39,961 nt of DNA from a virus, in the IMG/VR virus record IMGVR_UViG_3300002835_000441, positions 1 through 39,961 of that record; one strand, written 5' to 3'. The translations under genes were made by a program, and so were the position numbers. The notes below the pieces were generated by a model. That model was not told where the DNA came from, ran no database searches, and saw only the letters and a list, made by a program, of their open reading frames with translations. Below are positions 25,641 to 33,403 of this stretch, piece after piece. Each line of letters begins with the position of its first letter. Position 1 is the first letter of the stretch.

Positions 25641-26136
25641 ACACGTAGATCTATTCAAAGATATGATTCCAGCTGTAGATATGGGAGTCAAAGAGCTTTG
25701 GGATGCGGCCACAGACGATGGTCGAAAAGAGATCAAAGGAGATCTTTGGAATCTCAATAGATATATTAGCAACGTTGCTACAACTGCAAATCCCTATGTG
25801 CAGGTTAAACGTCCTTCGAGAGAAGAAAAAGAACATTTTCTTCTAACAGTTAACGAATACTATAATAAAAATTGGAACGAAATATCTAAGCATCCTAAAC
25901 TGCAATGGATGAGTTTGTGTGTATGCAGTAAGGAAAACAAACAAACATACTTTCACGAATGGTTACCTCTTAAGAAAGAAAAGAATAAAAAAGAGGAATT
26001 TTTAGCTCAACTTTTTCCTAATATGAAAAGGTCAGACATTGAAACACTTGCAATTACTACAACCGACAAAGAAATTAAAAAATACTGCGAGGACCTTGGT
26101 TGGGACAAAAAAACAATCAATGGAATTAAGTTATAA
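25627..26136 (+). CDS. gp62: Clamp-loader small subunit, gp62-like
   Basis: A 169-residue protein; T4 gp62 (187) is the subunit that joins the gp44 ATPase to load the gp45 clamp. Support is the opening VDLFKDMIPAV, which matches the LFKDxI start of the family, the central helical region with PKLQWMSLCV, and a C-terminal MKRSDIETLAITTTDKEIKKY. No gp44 is in the window. Identity is by family pattern, so moderate. It overlaps the next gene by 17 bases. Confidence 0.72.
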   Translation: MGQNKHVDLFKDMIPAVDMGVKELWDAATDDGRKEIKGDLWNLNRYISNVATTANPYVQVKRPSREEKEHFLLTVNEYYNKNWNEISKHPKLQWMSLCVCSKENKQTYFHEWLPLKKEKNKKEEFLAQLFPNMKRSDIETLAITTTDKEIKKYCEDLGWDKKTINGIKL

Positions 26137-26803
26137 TTGCGAATATTGTTCGAAAGTTTTTGCCAAAGAAAAAACATTGGCAGTGCATATTTGTGAACAA
26201 AAGCGTCGACATCTAAGTAAAACTGAAAAGCATGTTCAAGCGGGTTTATTAACCTATCAAAGATTTTACGATATTACACAAAAAGGTAAATCAAAAAAAA
26301 CATTTGATGATTTTGCTTCTAGTCCGTACTATACTGCTTTTATAAAATTCGGAAGCTTTTTAGTCAATACTGCACCCATTCACCCTGAACGATTTATTGA
26401 CTTTGTGGTCAAGAGTGGGATAAAACTCGATCATTGGTGTAGAGACGAGATATATGAAACATATATCATAGATTTAATCAAATCTGAACCATCAGAGAGT
26501 GCAGTACAACGATCAATAAAAACTATGATGGATTGGGCTGATTCAAATAATTCGGTGTGGGAACACTACTTTCAATATGTAAATTTAAACAGAGCGACCC
26601 ATGATATAAAAGAGGGATTAGTAAGTCCTTGGCTGGTATTAAATACAAAGTCTGGTAAAGAAATGCTTAAAAAAATGAATGACGAACAGTTGGAAATTAT
26701 ATCGTCGACAATAGATCCAACATTCTGGGTTAGAAAATTCAAAGCATTACCAGCAGACATTGAACTAGTAAAAGATATCGTCAGGGAGGCGAAAATTTTA
26801 TAA
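26120..26803 (+). CDS. Zinc-finger phage protein of unknown function
   Basis: A 227-residue protein. ATG at 26120 is chosen because the finger starts right after it; an earlier ATG at 26039 would run inside gp62. C7-X2-C10-X12-H23-X-C25 forms a C2HC zinc finger, followed by a basic EQKRRHLSKTEKH stretch, good for nucleic-acid binding. The rest is helical with many Trp. I recall similar proteins near gp62 in marine T4-like phages, without a tested function. A replication or transcription accessory role is possible. Shares its stop with the next start (TAATG). Confidence 0.78.
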   Translation: MELSYNCEYCSKVFAKEKTLAVHICEQKRRHLSKTEKHVQAGLLTYQRFYDITQKGKSKKTFDDFASSPYYTAFIKFGSFLVNTAPIHPERFIDFVVKSGIKLDHWCRDEIYETYIIDLIKSEPSESAVQRSIKTMMDWADSNNSVWEHYFQYVNLNRATHDIKEGLVSPWLVLNTKSGKEMLKKMNDEQLEIISSTIDPTFWVRKFKALPADIELVKDIVREAKIL

Positions 26804-27027
26804 TGCCTAAACGAAAACAAGAACCAGTTGTTGTAGAAGAAGAATTAAAAGATAACGAAGAATTTATTTCTAGAGATGATATCGATATTGAAGTTAGACT
26901 CACGGAAGATAACACAGTAATGGTACAATTTTCTGGGTTTGACGACGACGAAGATGCAGAAGAGTACGCTCACTTTCTTGCGGAAACATTGCCTTTATTA
27001 TTATTCGAAAGCACAAGGTTACAGTAA
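26803..27027 (+). CDS. Small acidic protein upstream of mini polymerase
   Basis: A 74-residue, strongly acidic protein with a VEEELKDNEEF N-terminal stretch, a beta segment DIEVRLTEDNTVMVQFSGF and an acidic helical end. It is joined by TAATG on both sides to the zinc-finger gene and to the DnaE-like gene. No known domain. It may form a complex with one of them. Confidence 0.75.
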   Translation: MPKRKQEPVVVEEELKDNEEFISRDDIDIEVRLTEDNTVMVQFSGFDDDEDAEEYAHFLAETLPLLLFESTRLQ

Positions 27028-27605
27028 TGCCTGATATTGATATAGATTTCGTTGACAGAGACCAAGCCCTTAAATTTTTTAAGACAATACCTGCCAGTCG
27101 ATTAGAAAAAGAAAAATTAATTAAACATAATACAGGTGTATATTTTCATCAGGTGCCTGTATGCGCAGAGGAAAATCTCTGCGCAGTTCCATATAATGAA
27201 GCAGAAGAAAAAGGTTTCTTTAAAATAGATTTTCTTAATGTTGGAATATACAAGGGTGTTCGAGACGATGAACACTTAGAACAACTAATGAATCAGGAGC
27301 CATTATGGGATCTTCTAGAAGACGACTCTTTCGTCAGCTTGCTCTTTCACGTCAACGGGCATGGTGGTATATTGCGACAAATGAAACCGAAGAATGTGGA
27401 ACAATTGGCAGCGATATTGGCGATGATTCGACCTGCCAAGAAATACCTAGTTGGAGAAAGTTGGTCGAAGATCTTGAACGAGGTTTGGCAGAAACCAGAA
27501 AGCGATGAATACTATTTTAAGAAAAGTCATGCCACTGCATACGCCATGGCTATCATCGTTCAAATGAATTTAATTTGTGAACAGATTAGTTACGAATATA
27601 GTTAA
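27027..27605 (+). CDS. Miniature DNA polymerase III alpha (C-family)-like protein
   Basis: A 192-residue protein that retains the core marks of bacterial DnaE in order but in far fewer residues. PDIDIDF (2-8) has the two catalytic Asp (as E. coli D401/D403). HNTGVYF (34-40) fits HAGGV; FKIDFLNV (65-72) has the third catalytic Asp (as D555, here D68); AAILAMIRPAKK (128-139) fits VALFRPGP, and FKKSHATAYAM (164-174) fits FNKSHSAAYAL. The PHP, tau-binding and clamp-binding regions are absent. Catalysis is not assured; a structural or primer-handling role is possible. Confidence 0.8.
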   Translation: MPDIDIDFVDRDQALKFFKTIPASRLEKEKLIKHNTGVYFHQVPVCAEENLCAVPYNEAEEKGFFKIDFLNVGIYKGVRDDEHLEQLMNQEPLWDLLEDDSFVSLLFHVNGHGGILRQMKPKNVEQLAAILAMIRPAKKYLVGESWSKILNEVWQKPESDEYYFKKSHATAYAMAIIVQMNLICEQISYEYS

Positions 27606-27973
27606 GTTGCTTTTCTAATTAATGTAATAGATTTTCGTTTAATTCTTTTAACTATAATATCATTTAAGCTAGTACACGGTCCTAACAAAACTTTAACATC
27701 TTTTGTACTAAAGTTTTTAATAGCGTACTTGAATGGGCCAATTTCTCGATGCAAGAAAATATTGATAGGAATCTGACGGTTACTTTCCCACCACCAAGCC
27801 TCACCGAGTTCTAAGAACTTAGTTTTTTCCCAATCGCTACGAATAGATGTATAATCATAGAAACTGGTTATTTGCTGATCTTGATTGATAATAACACCCA
27901 CGTACTCTTGGGCTACGTGTGTTATTATGCTGATAAAAGGAAAGTTGTCTTGTAAGTTTTCTGTAATTCTCAT
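27602..27973 (-). CDS. Conserved unknown phage protein (minus strand)
   Basis: A 123-residue protein. The start at 27973 is chosen because a longer frame from 28009 runs over the late promoter and start of the opposite gene. It has an N-terminal FPFISIITHVAQEYVGVIINQDQ beta stretch split by charged turns, a WWWESNRQIPINIFL block (Trp-rich) and a basic KRIKRKS tail. It resembles a protein I recall from other marine T4-like phages without a known function. Its 3' end overlaps the mini polymerase gene by 4 bases tail to tail. Confidence 0.72.
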   Translation of the reverse strand: MRITENLQDNFPFISIITHVAQEYVGVIINQDQQITSFYDYTSIRSDWEKTKFLELGEAWWWESNRQIPINIFLHREIGPFKYAIKNFSTKDVKVLLGPCTSLNDIIVKRIKRKSITLIRKAT

Positions 27974-27974
27974 A

Positions 27975-27982
27975 GATAAATA
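27975..27982 (+). promoter_or_regulatory. T4-type late promoter box (GATAAATA)
   Basis: GATAAATA ends 21 bases before the ATG at 28004, with a TAAGG ribosome site between. A late structural gene follows, which fits the promoter class. Confidence 0.6.
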
Positions 27983-28003
27983 TGCATAAAGGGCCGCTAA
28001 GGT

Positions 28004-29080
28004 ATGCAACTTAACTCAGTTTATTTATATCCAAACAAAGTTGATGTATTTACAAATCTCGGCGCCTGGAAAACAGAGAGGTATCGTAGAGTGTATAACA
28101 GAAACTTAAAAATATACAGAAGTGTAGATAACAGGATAGATTTCCAGGTAAGAAATTCCGACGAAAAGGCAACTAGTATAGAAAACTATTATATAGTTTT
28201 TAAATTAGTTTCAGCCGATACACAAGAATTAATCATCGAGAAAGATTGTACAGTACAGTCCTCGTCGACTGGTAAAGTTTATGTTATTCTCACTGAAAAT
28301 CAAGTTAGAGAACTAGATTTAGGTTTCTATAACTATTCTTTGACACAAGAGTCTAGAACCTATATAGATAATGATAATTATACAGTTTCGTCAAAATCTC
28401 CGCTATATGTCGATGCACAATACGAAGTATCGGGACTGATCGAAGTAAACGGTGATATCAGTGGAAATTTAGTTTCTAGTAAAGTTATTAATAAATTTGA
28501 TTATGTTAATCCGGCTACTACAGGGTATAACGATCCTGTATACTATGTTAGCAGTATTATAAACGCTAATCCAGAAATAACAACAGGAAATTCATTACAT
28601 ACATTTCAACTTTATATGAACAATTATACGGGAACTATTACTGTTCAAGGAAGTTTAAGTGAAGGCGGAGTTCCTCACGTTTGGTCCGATGTGTCTGTGA
28701 AAAATTACAATGAATCTAATCTAGAATATATTAATGTAACAGGAAAGTGGAATTGGTTAAGAATCAAACATCAACCAACTACTCCTAATACCATAGCTAG
28801 TTTTACTATACAACAAACTATCTTGGGAAATTACATTGTTAATATTGGTAATAGAGGAAAATCTTATTCGGTAGGACAGATATTAACTATCTTAGGATCA
28901 AACTTGGGAGGAGAATCTCCTGCCAATGATCTCAATATTACAGTTACCGCTACTAATTCCTTGGGCGGGATAACCGGAATCACCTATTCTGGTGTAAGTT
29001 ATAACGGTGTTCGAACCTATACGCTTTCACCAAATCAAAATATCAATTCCGGTGCCGTTGACAAGATATTGTATAGATAG
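28004..29080 (+). CDS. Virion structural protein, probable tail or neck component
   Basis: A 358-residue beta-rich protein. The first half starts with a LYPNKVDVFTNLG segment and is rich in Asn, Ser, Thr and Tyr. Residues 283-325 contain GKSYSVGQILTILGSNLGG and ANDLNITVTATNSLGGITGI, a GxxYxVGxxxTIxGSxLGG/ANDLxxTVT repeat type seen in cyanophage tail-fibre and appendage proteins. Start after a late promoter box supports late expression. Exact place in the virion is not known. Confidence 0.78.
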   Translation: MQLNSVYLYPNKVDVFTNLGAWKTERYRRVYNRNLKIYRSVDNRIDFQVRNSDEKATSIENYYIVFKLVSADTQELIIEKDCTVQSSSTGKVYVILTENQVRELDLGFYNYSLTQESRTYIDNDNYTVSSKSPLYVDAQYEVSGLIEVNGDISGNLVSSKVINKFDYVNPATTGYNDPVYYVSSIINANPEITTGNSLHTFQLYMNNYTGTITVQGSLSEGGVPHVWSDVSVKNYNESNLEYINVTGKWNWLRIKHQPTTPNTIASFTIQQTILGNYIVNIGNRGKSYSVGQILTILGSNLGGESPANDLNITVTATNSLGGITGITYSGVSYNGVRTYTLSPNQNINSGAVDKILYR

Positions 29081-29086
29081 TATAAT
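29058..29086 (+). promoter_or_regulatory. Consensus sigma70 promoter, leaderless type
   Basis: TTGACA (29058), exactly 17 bases, then TATAAT (29081). The -10 ends 6 bases before the gp61 ATG. The promoter lies partly inside the end of the preceding structural gene. The transcript is predicted to begin at or next to the start codon. Confidence 0.82.
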
Positions 29087-29092
29087 TAATCT

Positions 29093-30115
29093 ATGACTCT
29101 AGTCGTAGATAAATTTCGTTCGTTACTCCCACCACGTGCAAAAAGCAGTCCGAGTGGGTGGACATCATTTAATGCACCTTGTTGCCAGCATCGAGGACAT
29201 AGTCCAGATACTCGTAAACGGGGAGGTATCAGGTTTGACGGTAACGGTATAGTCTATAATTGTTTTAACTGCAAATTTACCACAGGCTGGCAACCTGGAT
29301 CCCCGTTTGGCGAAAAGATGAAAAGCCTCAGTCGTTGGCTAGGCGGCGGCGAGGATGACATAAAGTCCATGGTTTTTGAAGCAATGAAGACCGAAGCCGA
29401 AGATTATCAAGCTGCAGAATATCAACCAACGATAGAATTTGAAAATAAACCCTTGCCTGAACACTCAATGAGTTTAGTAGATTGGGGTGACATTATTGAA
29501 GGTGAAATCGAAGAAAAGATCGGTTCTCAGTTTGTAGAAGTTTTACAGTATCTAATAAGTAGAGGATATGATAATCCTTTTGACTACGATTTTTATTGGA
29601 GCCCTACGTCCGGATATATTGATAGAGTCATCGTTCCATTTCGTTGGCAAGGACGCATTGTAGGTAATACTGCTAGAAAAATCACTGACGGTAAACCTAA
29701 ATATCTATCGGATCAACATCCGCACTTTGTTTTCAACTTTGATAAACAAAAAGAAGATCAGAAGTATATATTTGTATGTGAAGGTCCTTTTGATGCACTA
29801 TCTATAGGCGGTGTGGCTTTATTAACTAACGATATTGCAGATCAACAGGCTAGGATTATCAATAGTTTAGGTGCAGAAGTTATTGTTGTTCCGGATCAAG
29901 ACGAAGCCGGGCTTCAACTAATTAATAAAGCTATTCATTATAATTGGAGTGTAGCATTTCCTAATTGGGATAATGATGTCAAAGACTGTGCAGATGCCGT
30001 GCAGAAATACGGTAAACTGTTTGTGATAGTTGATTTAATTAAAACCAGTTTAAAAGGGGAGATCAAAATAAAAATGCACAAGAACCATTTAGAAAAAAGG
30101 ATAAGAGATGTTTAA
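29093..30115 (+). CDS. gp61: DNA primase gp61
   Basis: A 340-residue primase that makes RNA primers for the lagging strand with the gp41 helicase. The N-terminal zinc domain shows C30/C31, H33, C57 and C60 (NCFNC). The TOPRIM domain has E230 in VCEGPFDAL and the D268-Q-D270 pair in VVPDQDEAGL. T4 gp61 has 342 residues, so length is full. It has its own consensus promoter with almost no leader. The end overlaps a small gene that couples it to the carbamoyltransferase. Confidence 0.94.
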   Translation: MTLVVDKFRSLLPPRAKSSPSGWTSFNAPCCQHRGHSPDTRKRGGIRFDGNGIVYNCFNCKFTTGWQPGSPFGEKMKSLSRWLGGGEDDIKSMVFEAMKTEAEDYQAAEYQPTIEFENKPLPEHSMSLVDWGDIIEGEIEEKIGSQFVEVLQYLISRGYDNPFDYDFYWSPTSGYIDRVIVPFRWQGRIVGNTARKITDGKPKYLSDQHPHFVFNFDKQKEDQKYIFVCEGPFDALSIGGVALLTNDIADQQARIINSLGAEVIVVPDQDEAGLQLINKAIHYNWSVAFPNWDNDVKDCADAVQKYGKLFVIVDLIKTSLKGEIKIKMHKNHLEKRIRDV

Positions 30116-30212
30116 GATATTGTTGTGGCCGTTTAAGAGAATCAAAGAATATTTTGAAATTAAAAAAAGAATTAAAGAATTAAAAGAACGGGATCCTTTT
30201 ATCTACAAATGA
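30108..30212 (+). CDS. 34-residue basic peptide gene between gp61 and carbamoyltransferase
   Basis: Starts with ATG inside the end of gp61 and ends with TGA overlapping the next ATG (ATGA), so it links the two genes by translational coupling. The product MFKILLWPFKRIKEYF... is an amphipathic or short membrane-leaning N-terminus followed by a highly basic and acidic helix and a RDPFIYK end, which I recall as a recurrent ending in small phage proteins. Function unknown. Confidence 0.7.
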   Translation: MFKILLWPFKRIKEYFEIKKRIKELKERDPFIYK

Positions 30213-31681
30213 TTACCTGGGGAATATCAGCAACCAGCCATAATGCTGCATTGGCAGTATTTGAAGATAGCGAGTTACTATTCGCTAGCGATTCCGAACG
30301 ATTTAGCAAAATTAAAAATGATCCAAATCTCAACGAAGATCTTATTGAATATGCTAGAATGATCGGAGGATTTCCGGACCTAGTATGTTGGTATGAAAAA
30401 CCTTGGTTAAAAACTCTAAGACAATTTTTTGCCGGTCAGGGACTACAAGATAATAATATTAAAAAATATCTAGCGAAATACGAAATAAAAGCTCCAGTTA
30501 AAACTTTTAAACATCATCTTACTCACGCTGCTAATGCTTATTATACAAGTCCTTACGATTCGGCATGCGTTATTATCATAGATGCCATCGGAGAATTTGA
30601 AACCTTAACTATATGGCAAGCTGAGGGTAAAAGACTTAAAAAAATCTATAGTAGTATCTACCCAGACAGTCTTGGATTGTTTTATTCTGCAATGACTCAA
30701 CGGTGCGGTCTTAAACCAAATGAAGAAGAATATATTTTAATGGGTATGGCCGCATATGGCGATCGCAAACGTTTATATAAAGATATAATAGAAGATTTTG
30801 TAACATTTCCTCATTCCGAAAGTTACAATCCTATTATGTTTAAGAAAAATCTACATAGGGGATGCAATTGGTGGAGACCTGATCTACAATCTGATCAAGA
30901 TCGATTTGATATAGCAGCCGCTACCCAATACACATACGAACAATCATTTACACGCATACTGCAAATGGCAAAAAGTTTGACCGGCAGTGATAATCTTGTT
31001 ATCGGTGGAGGGTGTTCTCTTAATTGTTCTGCAAATCCTATAGCGTTTGATTATTTTGATAATGTATACATACCGCCAGCCCCCGGAGACAACGGCAGCA
31101 GTATAGGTGCAGTTTTAGCATATCAAAAAAATCATTTAGATAACTTTACACCTTATTTAGGTAGTAACATATCGTCTAAGGTATCAAATGAAGTAATAGT
31201 CGATTATTTGATCAAAGAAAAGATATGCGGATTAGCTCGTGGACGAGCAGAGGTTGGGCCTAGAGCATTGGGTAATCGGAGCCTGTTAGCAGATCCTAGA
31301 GATCCTAAAATAAAATCTTTGGTTAACAATATAAAACAAAGAGAACAATTTAGACCCTTTGCTCCTGCCATCTTAGAAGAATTTGCTAATGAATATTTCT
31401 ATATGCCTTCTAAGAAAACTCCTTATATGCAGTTTACAGTTCTCTGCCGCAGACCAGATCTTTTTCCTGCGATAGTTCATAAAGATGGAACAAGTAGAGT
31501 TCAAACTGTAGGAAAGAATGACAATCCAGAATTTAGAAAATTATTAGAGATTTGGCACTCAAAGACTGGGTGCCCGATGTTGTTGAATACCAGTCTAAAT
31601 GTAAAAGGATCTCCTATGGTAAATGATATCAGCGATGCCTTTAATTGGTCTAAGACCTATGGTTTACCTGTGTTTAATTAG
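30209..31681 (+). CDS. Carbamoyltransferase, NodU/TobZ family
   Basis: A 490-residue O-carbamoyltransferase. The N-terminal Kae1-like domain has the metal motif H102-X3-H106 (KHHLTHAANAYY), D125 in IIIDAIGEFE and a GGGCSLN block; the C-terminal YrdC-like part has RGRAEVGPRALGNRSLLADPR and RPFAPAILEE, which bind the carbamoyl-adenylate. Such enzymes carbamoylate sugars or nucleotides, so it may act on the glycans made by the blocks to the left or on virion DNA. Located between gp61 and gp41, not in the glycan block itself. Length agrees with the family (about 500-570). Confidence 0.92.
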   Translation: MITWGISATSHNAALAVFEDSELLFASDSERFSKIKNDPNLNEDLIEYARMIGGFPDLVCWYEKPWLKTLRQFFAGQGLQDNNIKKYLAKYEIKAPVKTFKHHLTHAANAYYTSPYDSACVIIIDAIGEFETLTIWQAEGKRLKKIYSSIYPDSLGLFYSAMTQRCGLKPNEEEYILMGMAAYGDRKRLYKDIIEDFVTFPHSESYNPIMFKKNLHRGCNWWRPDLQSDQDRFDIAAATQYTYEQSFTRILQMAKSLTGSDNLVIGGGCSLNCSANPIAFDYFDNVYIPPAPGDNGSSIGAVLAYQKNHLDNFTPYLGSNISSKVSNEVIVDYLIKEKICGLARGRAEVGPRALGNRSLLADPRDPKIKSLVNNIKQREQFRPFAPAILEEFANEYFYMPSKKTPYMQFTVLCRRPDLFPAIVHKDGTSRVQTVGKNDNPEFRKLLEIWHSKTGCPMLLNTSLNVKGSPMVNDISDAFNWSKTYGLPVFN

Positions 31682-31691
31682 AATGTATAAT
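31663..31691 (+). promoter_or_regulatory. Sigma70 promoter, leaderless type
   Basis: TTTACC (31663), a 17-base spacer and TATAAT (31686), preceded by TG. The -10 ends 7 bases before the gp41 ATG. It lies across the carbamoyltransferase stop. Confidence 0.65.
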
Positions 31692-31698
31692 ATTAACT

Positions 31699-33144
31699 AT
31701 GATTAAAGATTACGGATACGAAGTACAAAAATTATATCTCGAACTAATGCTGGCAGATGCCGAAATATTTGTTCGTTGTCAAGGCATTTTCGATCATACA
31801 CTATTTGAAAGAAAATTGCAAGATGCCGCAGAATTCATTAATGTCTATGCCAAAGAATATTCTGTAATGCCAGACTTTGACATGGTCAATGCAAGTTGTA
31901 GAACCGACTTGAAAAAACCTGAAGACATTAAAGAAGGACACAAAGACTGGCTTATGGATGAGTTTGAAAACTTTACTCGACATAAAGCTCTTGAACGTGC
32001 AATCATTGAATCAGCAGATCTTTTGGAAAAGAAAGACTACGGTCAAGTTGAATCTAAAATCAAAGAAGCTGTACAGATTTCATTAACTAAAGATCTTGGT
32101 ACTGACTACTTTGAAGATCCCCGAGCACGACTAATGCGAATCAAAGATAAGAACGGACAAATATCCACAGGTTGGCCAAGTCTTGATCGCAGACTGTTTG
32201 GTGGTATGAACAGAGGCGAATTGAATATCTTTGCTGGCGGGTCAGGTGCAGGTAAATCTTTGTTCTTAGCAAACTTAGGTGTGAATTGGTGTTTGCAAGG
32301 ATTGAATGTGTTGTATCTAACATTAGAGCTTTCAGAAGATCTAGTTGCGATGCGTATTGATGCAATGACCACTGGTGTTTCAACTAAAGAGATTTTTAAA
32401 GATCTCGAAAACGTTGAAATGAAAGTTAGAGTCATTGGAAAGAAATCAGGAAAACTACAGATCAAATATATGCCATCGGGAAAGACTGCTAACGATCTCA
32501 GAGCGTATATGAAAGAGTTTGAAATCAAAACAGGATCTAAAATTGATGTGCTGTTAGTAGATTATTTAGATTTGTTGATGCCTGCTAGCCGTAAGATCAG
32601 TGCAGAAAATCTGTTTATCAAAGACAAATACGTATCAGAAGAACTTCGTAATCTAGCAATGGAAAAACAATGTATCTTTGTTACAGCGGCACAGTTGAAT
32701 CGTGGTGCAGTTGAAGAAGTTGAATTCGATCACAGTCATATTTCAGGCGGACTTAGCAAGATTCAAACAGCAGATAATGTGTTTGGTATCTTTACTAGTC
32801 GTGCTATGCGTGAACGTGGTCGCTATCAGATACAATTGATGAAGACTCGTAGCAGTAGCGGTGTTGGACAGAAAGTAGATTTAGAATTTAATCTAGAAAC
32901 ATTGAAAATCAGCGATTTGCCAGAAGAAGAACAAGAAAGCCATAATGGTGCGAGCAGAGGCGCAAGTAGTATAATTGATTCAATAAAACGTAAGACAGAA
33001 GTGCAAAAAGTAGACCAAGAAACAGGTGAGATTAATCCTACCCAAGGCGCTAGTTTAGGCAAAGTTCGGGCCAACGTAGAATCGACAAAACTACGTGAAA
33101 TCTTGAACAGCATGGGTGGAGATGATGAAGACTCACCGTTTTGA
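31699..33144 (+). CDS. gp41: Replicative DNA helicase gp41
   Basis: A 481-residue DnaB-type hexameric helicase that unwinds the fork and binds gp61 primase. Walker A is GGSGAGKS (180-187), Walker B ends in LLVD (D288 in VLLVDYLDLLMP), AAQLNRG is the H3 region and an RSSSGVGQ segment follows it. The N-terminal 130 residues form the helical primase-interacting collar. C-terminal tail ends acidic (MGGDDEDSPF), fitting interaction with gp61 or gp59. Length is close to T4 gp41 (475). Confidence 0.95.
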   Translation: MIKDYGYEVQKLYLELMLADAEIFVRCQGIFDHTLFERKLQDAAEFINVYAKEYSVMPDFDMVNASCRTDLKKPEDIKEGHKDWLMDEFENFTRHKALERAIIESADLLEKKDYGQVESKIKEAVQISLTKDLGTDYFEDPRARLMRIKDKNGQISTGWPSLDRRLFGGMNRGELNIFAGGSGAGKSLFLANLGVNWCLQGLNVLYLTLELSEDLVAMRIDAMTTGVSTKEIFKDLENVEMKVRVIGKKSGKLQIKYMPSGKTANDLRAYMKEFEIKTGSKIDVLLVDYLDLLMPASRKISAENLFIKDKYVSEELRNLAMEKQCIFVTAAQLNRGAVEEVEFDHSHISGGLSKIQTADNVFGIFTSRAMRERGRYQIQLMKTRSSSGVGQKVDLEFNLETLKISDLPEEEQESHNGASRGASSIIDSIKRKTEVQKVDQETGEINPTQGASLGKVRANVESTKLREILNSMGGDDEDSPF

Positions 33145-33376
33145 AATAGCTAGATTCCTGCCTACCGAAGCAGACAATACTGGCGACATCTTTATTGACT
33201 GGCCTAGGATACATCGACAAGCAGGGTTGGATCATATACAATGGTTGAGATCTCAACATCGCTCAGAATGTCAGCTTCTGATCGAGCGACGTCCCGGCGA
33301 TTCTTATAACTATGTTGTTGCTGAAATTTACTCAGATAAATTAGCCACTGTTTACAGCCTAATGTGGGCTAAATAA
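33122..33376 (+). CDS. Small conserved protein after gp41
   Basis: A protein of 84 residues, out of frame with the end of gp41 and overlapping it by 23 bases. ATG at 33122 after GGTGGAG is used; a GTG at 33116 is an upstream alternative. It has a basic RIHRQAGLDHIQWLRSQH stretch and a beta-like YVVAEIYSD end. No known domain. The overlap suggests coupled translation with the helicase. Confidence 0.65.
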   Translation: MMKTHRFEIARFLPTEADNTGDIFIDWPRIHRQAGLDHIQWLRSQHRSECQLLIERRPGDSYNYVVAEIYSDKLATVYSLMWAK

Positions 33377-33403
33377 TGAATGCGCAGCAAATATGGAGTT
33401 TAG

